A DNA stretch of 45,559 nt from Aureobasidium sp. EXF-3400. Its lineage: Eukaryota; Ascomycota; Dothideomycetes; Dothideales; Saccotheciaceae. Within the stretch, counting starts at the first letter, position 1; every line of letters begins with the position of its first letter. The DNA lies in contig SWBL01000380.1 of NCBI GenBank assembly GCA_024195585.1, positions 1 through 45,559 of the forward strand, written 5' to 3'. This document shows, one piece after another, positions 1 through 13,879 of the stretch. Made by a program: the position numbers and the translations under genes. The notes under the pieces were generated by a model. The model had not been told where the DNA came from, made no database searches, and saw only the letters and a program-made list of their open reading frames with translations.

Positions 1-48
1 CTAGCAGTAGTGCTTAACCCTCGACCGCGACTCTGCTTTTGGCGTAGC

Positions 49-1650
49 ATGTCCCCGACTTACACCACTTCACCAGCTCAGCCCGCTACCGACACGTCTT
101 TAAGCGCGCTACTCGCGTCGCAACAGATGAACGGCCATCCGCAGTCAATGGACGCTCGCCAGCAGGAATACGCCCACCAAGCTCCGCTCAAGCAGGAGTA
201 CTCGCAGCAGCAGCCAGGTTTGAATTCGCCCTACGCTTCGTCGTCCTATACCGGAAACCTTTCTGAGACCCTCTCCTCCCCAGACCAGAACCAAGCTGCC
301 CAGTACCACCCAGACGTAAGTCAATTCCAATGCTGCCCCGACTTCGATCCCGGCCACTGACGCGCCCGACAGTCTGCGCGCTCTGCTTCTTTCCCCGAGT
401 ACCAACAGCAACCTCAAGGCCAGCCGCAACAGGGCCAGCGACCATACCCCGAGCAGCAGGGTGCGCCCCGTTACCAGCAGCCAGGTGGCCATCCTCACGC
501 TGCAATGGCTCAATCAAGTCGGTCCATGCCTCTTGCCAGCGCGTTGCGCGACACGCGTTCTGACTCGGCCATTGCCATAGATCCTACGATAGCTGCACAG
601 AACCCGCAGTACCCCCAGCAACACGCCTACTCTCCATACCCTCCCCAGCATGAGATGCACCAGTACCCTGGCCAGCCTGGCCAGCCAATGTACGCGCCGC
701 GCCCCGAGTGGGGAGCCTACCACGCTCAACCTATGCACTACCCCGTGTCAGCCGCCGGTGGACCGCCAGGAATGGCAGCCGCCGTCCCCAGACCTCCAGG
801 TGTAAGTCATGGCTTTGTAAGACTCCATTGACGCGTCGGAACGCGTTTTTCTAACCATTCGCAGGGCGGACACCCAATGTCCACCGTCTACTCGTTTGTT
901 CCGATTCCCGGTGCGCAGCAGCACAAGCGTCCGCGCCGTCGTTATGAAGAGATTGAGCGCATGTACAAGTGCGGTTGGAATGGCTGTGAAAAGGCATATG
1001 GCACGTTGAACCACCTGAATGCGCATGTTACTATGCAGTCGCACGGCGCAAAGCGCACTCCCGAAGGTATGCAAAGACTTGAAAAAAGAATGTTCAAATG
1101 GGCAGCGCATTTTGCGTCGCAGTGTCGCATTATTTTCTTAGTGCTTACCCCGTCCGCTGGGTTGGTTAAACCACCCTCCTTTCTCGCGGAAGCTAGCACG
1201 CCAGCCATGCTTAAATCCCCTTAGCGCATGCACCCCGTAACACAAGCTGCACGTGGAAGGACCGCGCTAACTCGTCACGTTACAGAATTCAAAGAAATCC
1301 GCAAGGAGTGGAAGGCCAAAAAGAAGGAAGAGGAAAGCGCTCGCAAGCAGGACGAGGAGCGTCAACGCCAGGAGGCCGGTCGCGCAGCCCAGGAAGCCGG
1401 CACTCCCACTCAGCCCGCCCCGGCACAGTACCCGCAACAGCACATGATGCCTCCTCAACCCATCAGCAGTGCTCAACTACCACCTATCGGCTACGCTCCT
1501 GCCGCTCCACCTACTCCCCAGCAATACGCTCCGCCACAGCAGCAAGTCGACGGAGCACAGTCCTACCCGGCCGGCCAGATGTACGCAACTAACGGAGGCT
1601 ATCCTCAAAGTCCGTACGCTCAGGGCGGCCAAATCTACCAGCAACGTTAG
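49..1650 (+). CDS. con7: Con7-like C2H2 zinc-finger transcription factor
   Basis: Exons 49-315, 373-801, 865-1066 and 1286-1650 join in frame to 420 residues. The N-terminal 230 residues are Gln/Pro/Tyr-rich and low in complexity, as in an activation region. One C2H2 finger follows: Cys268, Cys273, His286 and His292 (C-x4-C-x12-H-x5-H), preceded by a basic stretch (KRPRRR) and followed by a charged helix (EFKEIRKEWKAKKKEEE) that looks like a coiled coil. This finger-plus-helix block is the signature of fungal Con7, a factor required for conidial and infection-structure morphogenesis in Magnaporthe; the role here is inferred from that family. The third intron (219 nt) is much longer than the others and falls just after the finger. 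The first ATG is taken at 49 because the earlier in-frame codons come from a non-ATG start. An upstream exon beyond the left edge is possible, since an AG lies just before the ATG. Confidence 0.85.
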
Positions 1651-3876
1651 ACACCCACGTTCCATCATCATTTCGCCGAGACTAACATCACGACAGACCC
1701 TGAACAACCCCAGAACCAGGCATATCGACACAACCAGTAATTTCCTTGCCCTATCCACGACAAGTCAGTGCCCTCGTAGCTCGACCCGAGCCAGGCCCTG
1801 GCATCGATAATTCTTTCTTTCAAAGTCCGCTCAACATCCTCAAAACGGACGCAGCTCCCGCTATTACCTTGCGGTTGAGTTTGCCTGGAATCTTCGAACA
1901 AGCGCCCATTCATTATCATCGCAATCGCAATATTCATCTCGTCCGGTGGTTGGAAGCTCTGCTTTTTCACGATACCACCACATGTGCGATGTTTCCTAAT
2001 CGACGTCTCTCAATTTCTTTGGTTCCGGGTGGTGTCATTTCGGGCGTATCCCTGTTCGGCCTCTGCTTTCGGTACTCGATCGAGACCAAAATTCCGGAGA
2101 GGTCAAAGAAGCAATCCTGAGTGTAGTTGTACTTTTGGCATGCCCGGTGGGCCTTTTCGTTATTGCTTTTACGTTTTTCCTGCGAAGCATGAGGTATCTG
2201 GGTGGTTTCCGTCTCGGTTTATGTTTATCATGGTTGCAAAGAGGACGAAATGTTGAAGTGTGACGAGTCCAGATTTTTCTACATTGCAAAATGAACAAAA
2301 ACAATCAGAACAAAACCACATCTCGAGGACCCCAGTACACTTTAAATAATCGTGGAATGGAAGGAAGGGTAAGCTAAATCAATGGTCAGAAGCACCAGGA
2401 GGAGCCGTCGTCCGTTTTGAAACCCGCCGTGGTTAGTAAACTATCATGACCTTATCCATTAGGCTCGCACGTGGCCTGGCACACTACCATCAAGTAGTTT
2501 ATCACCGTTCCATATAGGCCGCTTGACTAAACACGCAGACTGATGCGTAAGCCAGCAGCGGATCATGTAGTGTTTGGCCTAGTCGAATAAAATCCAACGC
2601 GCCGACAGACAAACCAGCTGGGGGACCCTGGCGGCAGTGGAAACACACTTGGTTTAGATTCGCTGGCGCCCGTCGACCAGCAGTAGGTACTGTACCTAGT
2701 TGAAACCTGGAATCGTCTTTGGCGCGATCAGAAGCCAAAAGATAGACGGACTCGCGCGCCTAAAACATTTAAGCATGAATACAAGCAGCATGGCGATTGA
2801 CATTCCGACGGATGTACCGTGCAGCGAGCAGCGGTCCGGCGCGCAAGTGTCTTGCAAGGAACGAGCTGAAAAGAGCATCACACTAGGCAAAGCAAACTCC
2901 AATCTACTTTCTTCTAGCACTCCCTCTAGTTTCCGCGACTACGGCACCCGTCTTACCTACTCAACTGGGGAGGCCTTTTCTGAACCCTTGTCTGGCGCCT
3001 GTTGCTGTCAAACGCTTACCTTTACGATCTACCCGCAGCGAGATCTTGAACTACTCCGTTGGTGCGCTTCTAGCTGACCAGCAAATCTCTTGTTTACAAC
3101 ATGCCATCGGTGTCTTTTTTCGCGGATCGTGATTTAGGTGACTGCTGCGCCACACACACCAACAGCAGAGCCGCTGGCGCAAAGCCTTTCACGATCGCCT
3201 TTGACAGCAGATGGCGCTACAGATCGTAACTGATGGATGAAGCTCGTATTCAAAACAGCGGCGGCTGTCGGGGTCGCGCCAGTCTACATTTCATCCTTGC
3301 AACATAAGACGATCACGGTTGTTTGCATACTGTCTCCTGTCTTCTCAAGCACAACCAAAAGACAATACAAGATATCAGCGCCATGAACAAGCAAACAAGC
3401 TGCAAATCAAGCTAAACTGACAGCACCCTACCGTCTTCATTATATTTCGATCAGGAACGCATATTTCACAGCAAGAGCATCTCACCAAACAGTAGTCCCT
3501 CCTTCCGATGCCCAGAAACCCACCAAAAACTGACACCATACCACAAACGCTCATATGTTAGGGCTAACATCCAACTGTACACCTCCATGGCGGCGTCTAT
3601 TGATCGACCCAGGAATCCGGGTTCGCCTTGCGGGACATGGCTGCCGCCTGCCGGGTGCCGGCTTGTCCATAATCGGGATTTGCTCCGGTGTGTTATCCCT
3701 GGCTTCAACACTTGGTGCACTCAAAAGTATTGTTCGTAGCCTTTGGAATTCGTCTGGAACTTCTTTCGCTTGTGATGCACGAGACTCAGCCGAGAAGATT
3801 TCCATACACTGATTGAGCGTGTGTGATGCATTTATAGAACGATGGAATGTGATGTAATCGGCCACTAGTATATGAT
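1651..3876. other. Intergenic, no gene seen
   Basis: About 2.2 kb between the 3' ends of the converging Con7-like and sulfatase genes. The first few hundred bases are pyrimidine-rich and probably 3' UTR. Only short open frames without ATG starts or family resemblance occur. I see no RNA gene, tandem repeat or transposon end. Confidence 0.5.
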
Positions 3877-8126
<4,250 letters not shown>

Positions 8127-9138
8127 ATGGTTTCTTCCAAACTCCTTCTCATCGCCCTCGCCAGCGTCCTCACCTCAGCTACTGCTGCACCCGCTGAGAA
8201 AAGAGGAGGCTCCTCCAATGGATACAGTAAGCCATGACTTCATGCCCTTTTGCAGAATCATATACTTACAAAGTACAGATGGCGATTTGGCCGACAACTT
8301 CAAGTCCTTCTTCCAGAACTTCGGCGGCTGGTCGTCTGATGGCAACTACAAAGGCGACCTCGCCAAGGACCTCTCCAATTTTGCAAGTGGCTTCGGAGGC
8401 AAGCTTTCCGACAAAGATGCTCAGTACTGGGCCGACACTCTGAACAGCAAGAAGAACAATGGCGACTTCAATGGCTGGGTCAATGGCTGGGGAGGCAATG
8501 GCAATGGTGGGCAAAGTGGTTGGGGCTCTGGCTCTGGTGGTCATGGAAGCGGCAACTGGGGATCTGGAAGCGGAAACTCAGGTCACGGCAACGGCTGGAA
8601 AAGAAGTCTTGCTGCAAGAGGATCCGGTGACGACTCAAAGAGTGGAGGCCAAGGCTGGGGCGATGATCAAGGCTCCAAGGGATCTGGAAAGGGCGGTGAT
8701 TCTGGAAAGAGTAGTGGCTCTTGGAGCGGCGATGACTCTGGAAAGGGTGGCGATTCTGGAAAAGGTGGCTCAGGATCCTCTGACAATGGCTGGAGCTCTT
8801 CGGACAACAGCAATAAGGGATCTTCTTGGGGATCTGGAGACAACAGCAACAAAGGTTCTTCTGGCAGTGGTTGGAGCTCTTCAGACAATGGTAACAAGGG
8901 CTCTGGAGGTTCCGACAAAAGCTCCTCTGGTAACGGTTGGAGCTCTTCAGACAACAGTAACAAAGGATCCTCTGGCGATAGCTGGGGCTCTGGAAGCGAC
9001 AAGGGCTCTTCTAATAATGGATGGGGCTCTGGAGACAACAGCAACAAGGGCTCTGGAGGCTCTGACAAGGGAAACTCAGGCCATGGCAGTGACAGTGGCA
9101 AAGGTAAATCTGGCGACAGCAAGGGCAGCGGATGGTAA
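8127..9138 (+). CDS. Secreted Gly/Ser/Asn/Asp-rich repeat protein
   Basis: Exons 8127-8226 and 8279-9138 give 319 residues. The N-terminus MVSSKLLLIALASVLTSATA is a typical signal peptide, followed by APAEKR, which ends in a dibasic Kex2-type site. Residues ~35-95 form a short non-repetitive domain (GDLADNFKSFFQNFGGW; LSDKDAQYWADTLNSKKNNG). The rest is imperfect repeats of the type GWSSSDNSNKGSS, rich in Gly, Ser, Asn, Asp and Trp with almost no other hydrophobic residues. A second KR (WKRSLAARG) lies just before the repeats and would separate the globular part from the repeat tail. No cysteine pattern of a hydrophobin is present. Likely an extracellular matrix, wall or secreted processed-peptide protein, but the function is not known. 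A downstream AG at 8254-8255 gives the wrong frame, so the acceptor at 8278 was chosen. Confidence 0.8.
8800..9110 (+). repeat. Imperfect coding tandem repeats in the secreted protein
   Basis: Diverged repeats of a unit meaning roughly SGxGWSSSDNSNKGS, about 45-60 nt each, occur at least five times. The spacer lengths vary. Trp and the SDN(S/G)NKG core are the best conserved positions. Confidence 0.7.
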
Positions 9139-9516
9139 AGCTGTCTTCAGAGAATGTGTGGGCAGAGCTGGTGACTTGATGAGTGAACGAAAATAGTCCT
9201 GTTTCGGACGTACACACTCCTTTGATATAGCAGTATGATAGTATGATTTATATTGAACAATTATTTCTTTTCTTTCCATTTCTTCATCCCTCTAAATGTG
9301 ACTCTTTCTTGACTATTCAGTCAAATACATCTGCCGACAATGCTAATGTGAGATGAGGCTCCGAGTAGAAAGCCAGGGTGTTCCTTGGGGGTTTAGAGTA
9401 GAAAGTGACGCAGACTGTGGGGGGTCTTGGCAAAGGCTAGGTAACAACAGACAGCTCTCACGATTGAACAAGGAGTCAAGTGCATCCAAGGACAACAAGA
9501 CGAACCTTCGGTCGCA
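9139..9516. other. Intergenic, 3' end of secreted gene and YIP1 promoter
   Basis: An AT-rich 3' end (9230-9300) followed by the presumed promoter and leader of the YIP1 gene. No open frame or structure of note. Confidence 0.5.
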
Positions 9517-10519
9517 ATGGCGTACTACAACCCCCAACAACAGCAGCAGCCGTATGGTAATGCTCAAAACCTACAATTCTACCCATCGTCCTACTCGAAC
9601 CAAACAGTTTCCGGCACGTCGACACCCTTTCAAGCATTCAACAGTGGAGCGCAAACATCAGCATACCCATCAAGTTATGGCGCAGGCTTCGGCGGCCAGC
9701 CTGCCGTATCTGGGCGTATGGGCGAACAAGGAGGCTTGACAATGGGATGGTTGGCAGCCTTTGGCACTGAGGGATACCCTGGAGAGCCGCCATTGTTGGA
9801 AGAGTTGGGTGTCAACTTTGGACACATCAAGACAAAGGTGTGTGAAAGATATGGACAAACAAGATATACTATGCCAATGCTGATGCAACGCGACAGACTC
9901 TTACCGTCTTGAACCCTCTGGCTAGAATCGACCAGCACATCATGGACGACTCTGACCTGGCAGGACCCATTCTCTTCTTCCTGCTGTTCGGCACCTTCTT
10001 GCTCTTGGTGAGTAGTCTAGAAACATCACATGTATACATGTCACTAATCTAGTACAGTCTGGCAAGCTCCACTTTGGTTACATCTATGGACTGGCAGCTT
10101 TAGGCAGCATCTCACTGCACTGGATTCTGTCGCTCATGTCACCACCCCTCTCTCCCGCCGAGGCGTCAGCGCAGCAACAGGACGCTGCGTCTGCACACGG
10201 TGGCCACTTCTCGGCAACTCTGACCATCTGGCGTTCGGCATCGGTCCTCGGATACTGCCTCCTTCCGCTCGTCTTGACATCTTTTGTCGGCATTGCACTT
10301 CCGTTGGATGGACTATTGGGTTACATCTTGACAAGCTTGGCAATTCTGTGGTGTACATACAGCAGCAGTGCCATGTTCTGCGCTGTAGGAAGAATGACTG
10401 GCATGCGGGGACTGGTCGCGTACCCGCTGGCACTTTTCTACGTCGGCTTTGGCATCATGGCTATTTTCTCAAGCAGGGGCACAGGTACTCTTACCAACAA
10501 CCTCAAGGCTGGTGCATAG
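9517..10519 (+). CDS. YIP1: Yip1 family ER-Golgi transport protein
   Basis: Exons 9517-9837, 9897-10007 and 10058-10519 join in phase 0 to 297 residues. The first ~75 residues are a Gln/Tyr/Ser-rich cytosolic tail. The Yip1 core begins near GWLAAFGTEGYPGEPPLLEELG, then HIKTKTLTVLNPL and DDSDLAGPILFFLLFG, which are the family's conserved loop and first membrane helix. Four further hydrophobic segments follow, including LHFGYIYGLAALGSISLHWIL, and the protein ends shortly after the last one. Yip1 binds Ypt/Rab GTPases and Yif1 and is needed for COPII vesicle formation and fusion. The start ATG has a good context (GCAATGG) and is the first in frame. Confidence 0.93.
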
Positions 10520-10805
10520 ATAAAAGATTCTCGGGCAGTATGATACAAAAGATTAGTTTAGTCGAGAGACTAGAAAAAGGATATTCATGAATAAGAAATG
10601 TTAGATCAGATTAGATAAGACTTCGATCTGCGGCACGAGTCAGTGACGGGATTCTGGTCAGCAAGTTTGGTGGCCGAAGACTCCCGAATCTCCATTTATC
10701 GACCATCCATCGACTTTTTTTTGCCGCCTTCTTGTAACTCGTCTCGCCTTTGTCACAAGACTTCAACTACTTCATATCACCCTCATACACATATAATCAT
10801 TCACA

Positions 10806-11848
10806 ATGGGTTGGTTCTGGGCAGATTCGACACCAGCTGCGCCCGTCGCGCCTCATCCTATGCCCGCCAACTCTAGCGCCGCCCCTCCAGTATGCACCTG
10901 AACATCGCAAGTCAACAACAGTAACTGACCTCTCTACAGCCAGGATGTCCCATGCACAAGCCCGCCGGCGATGCTCCGACCGCACCACCACCCTCGGTCA
11001 TCACAAAGCCCACAGACTCAGCATCAGCATGCCCTTACGTGCCACCGACTGAAGCTCAAAAAGAGCCCTCCGCCGGCTCACCCTCATACATTTCCAAACT
11101 GAACCCACTCAACTACATGCCCAAATCCATTTCCAACCAACGCGACCATGACGAACAGAGCGTCGACCTCCCCCTCGACCGCGAACCCTCGACCATCCCC
11201 CGCGGCGACGGCCAAGGAAACTGGGAATACCCTTCGCCACAACAAATGTACAATGCCATGTTGAGAAAGGGCTACACCGATACACCAGCCGAACACGTCG
11301 AATCCATGGTTGCCGTCCACAATTTCCTCAACGAAGGAGCTTGGCAAGAAATCGTCGAGTGGGAAAGACGCTTCTCAGCTGGTCTGAAACGAGGCTGGGA
11401 AGTCTGCAAAAAGGGAGAGGAAAATGCTGGTCTGCTTGCTGAAACGCTGGCGAGAAAGGATGCCATTGCTGCAAATACGGATACCAAGGATCCTTCTCTA
11501 GTGCGCTTTATGGGTAGACCTTCAGAGTTGACCCCCAAAGCACGTATGCTGCAGGTTATGGGATGGCTGTACCCTTCCAAATACGAGACTGAGCCGCCGT
11601 TTGATCGTCACGATTGGTTTGTGAGGAGAGTGCATCCAGATGGCACAGAGAGGGAAAAGAGATATGTCATTGATTACTACTCTGGTCCTCCCGAGGAGAC
11701 TGGAGAGCCTGTTTTCTATCTGGATGTCAGACCCGCTGTTGATGGACCTTTGGATGCGGCTGAGAGGATGGTCAGATGGGGTGGTGATGTTTGGTGGAGG
11801 GCTAGCGGGGGTATTGTTAGGGATGAGTTGGCCAAGTTGAAGAAGTGA
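10806..11848 (+). CDS. CYC3: Holocytochrome c synthase (cytochrome c heme lyase)
   Basis: Exons 10806-10889 and 10940-11848 give 330 residues. Two Cys-Pro heme-regulatory motifs lie near the N-terminus (GCPMHK at ~30 and ACPYVP at ~60). The conserved core begins at LNPLNYMP and continues through [48 protein letters not shown] and [10 protein letters not shown] to the C-terminal [10 protein letters not shown] and WWRASGG blocks. These define the family, which attaches heme to cytochrome c (or c1) in the mitochondrial intermembrane space. There is no classical presequence, as usual for this family. Fungi often have separate c and c1 lyases; I cannot tell which this is, though the two CP motifs and overall length suit the cytochrome c type. 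Confidence 0.92.
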
Positions 11849-12598
11849 GCTTGCTGACACGAATATCGGTATCCGAGGAGCTTGTATTGCTTGAGGTGTT
11901 GTTTGGAGTCTCGGAGCGTTGCTTTCTCTGTTCCATCATTCTTGTATCTTTTTAGCCGGAGCGAACGGGTTCCTGACATAATGACTATCTCCACTTCTAC
12001 ATTCAGCTGATGTTTCCTCGCATATTGTATTCCAGGTAAATTGGCCATCTCGAAATGTTGACTGATGGTAGTTTGTGCTTGTAGTTTCGAATCCTATCAC
12101 TTCGATCGTTAATTACATCCTCACCCAGATAAAATGTCAAAGCAACAACGTAACTCACACCCGTAAATATCAACACCTAGGTAAAGGTAGATATTGCTAG
12201 TAACAAAGATAACATACTAAGGTATCAAGAGCCTTATGCATTTTAACAGCTATCGCGTTACGAACTTCTGCACACGGAAAGAACGAAGGAATCTTGATGC
12301 GAGCTCGGTCTCCGCAATGTCCGAGGCGAGGTTGGATAAATAGGCACATAGGCAGTCACTATCAGGGAAGGTGTTGCTTCCACTGCTGGCGACATCCAAC
12401 TTCGGATCTACTTTCCGTCATAGCATACATATACACGAACAAATTGTACTAAGCGTCACGACAAGACTCGATCCACAAAGGTGCGTAGGCTGTTAAGTTG
12501 GCCGAGCAGATGGCTGATGACGAGCGGGAAGCGCGTCGGCAATCGGAACGCGAAGCAGCGGATCTGATTAAAGTGCAGCGTGCCCCCCAAGAATCAAC
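11849..12598. other. Intergenic, CYC3 3' end and APD1 promoter
   Basis: About 750 bp. The first half is probably CYC3 3' UTR. A stretch at 12120-12250 is AT-rich. No gene, RNA or repeat was recognised. Confidence 0.5.
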
Positions 12599-13640
12599 AT
12601 GACCAAAATGGCATCTTTACTTAGAGGTCTCTCGTATCGTTTTACGCCTACACCCTCCTCGGACTTTACCAAGGCAAAGACTGAAGACCTTCTCTTCACG
12701 AAGACGGACCCTGCTGTTGACGGCGACGACTGCCTGCACGACTGTGAATCATGTTCGATCAAATATCCCCGCAAGTTTGAGACAGATCAAGACGACAAGC
12801 TCTATGGAAATATCGCTGGCTGGAACACGCACTTGATTGTTGCCACTGGAAAGACCGACTGGGTTCGTGATGTTGCCGATGAGAAGGGTAGCGTTATGGA
12901 GGCCGTCGCAAAGGCAGAGGAGCCTACCAACGGCGTAAGTGCATGCACATCATCAACCACCACTTCAAGACACTAATCCCTCTCCGTAGAAGATGATGCT
13001 CTCGGCCTCCAACATGCCCATACCGCACACTTCGCATTCAGACCCCGACGGTCAGGTCCGCACCACGCTTCTGCTTCTTCCCGCCTTCAAGTTCATCGAT
13101 CATGTCACTCCAGCCGCCGTGCCAGACCTCATCAAACATTGCGTCAATACTGCTCCAACAAATACAACCCCTCTGGCAGATCCTACCTCAGACAACTCCC
13201 TGACCTCGACGCCCTTGCCCTCGGGTCTAGAGATGAGATCGTGTCCTCACAACTACTTGATTCTGCTGTGTTCGCATGCCACAAGAGATGCTAGATGTGG
13301 CCAGTCCGCTCCCCTGCTCAAGAAGGAGTTTGAAAGACACTTGCGACCTTTGGGTCTGGCTCGCGACTTTGACGACGAGCGTCCAGGAGGCGTTGGCATC
13401 TACTTCATCAATCACGTTGGTGGCCACAAATACTCGGCAAACGTTTTGATTTACAGAAGACGCCTGACCCCTGATGGCAAGCCTTTGGATGAGGCTGCTC
13501 AGTGCATATGGCTGGCCAGAATCAAGCCTCAGGACTGTGAGAATCTGGTCCGCTACACCATCCTCCAAGGCAAGGTTGTCAAGCCTGGACAGCAGCTTAG
13601 AGGAGGCTTTGATCGCTCGACTCAGTTGACCAGCTGGTAG
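12599..13640 (+). CDS. APD1: Apd1/Aim32-like thioredoxin-fold [2Fe-2S] protein (sucrase/ferredoxin-like)
   Basis: Exons 12599-12934 and 12990-13640 give 328 residues, close to yeast Apd1. The C-terminal thioredoxin-like ferredoxin domain carries the family signature: Cys206 and Cys215 in CSHATRDARCG, and His254 and His258 in HVGGHKYSAN, predicted to ligate a [2Fe-2S] cluster through two Cys and two His. The N-terminal half has DCLHDCESCSIKYP, also conserved in the family. Yeast Apd1 is cytosolic and affects actin patch distribution and stress tolerance; Aim32 is the mitochondrial relative. This one has no obvious presequence, so Apd1 is preferred. A second in-frame ATG at 12608 could also serve as start. 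Confidence 0.87.
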
Positions 13641-13879
13641 AGATATAGACACAGCAATAGAGAGGAAGAGTTTAGATGATAAAGTGCTTAATATGCTACC
13701 AAACTTATGTGCTCAGCACGTGTGTACTCCCGAGACTCTCTCCATCCCGACAATGTACACCTGTAACGCCACCATGAAACCCTTGTCCGAGAAACACCAT
13801 TAGAATGCCTTACAAGAATGGAATAAAGAAAATGAATCCAAGAAAAGCAATCATAAAAATCCCACGTCGTTACTTTTTC

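Noticed and set aside
2700..3077. 125-codon plus-strand frame in the 1651-3876 gap
   Set aside because: It starts at a non-ATG codon, shows no family resemblance and has no splice partners nearby.
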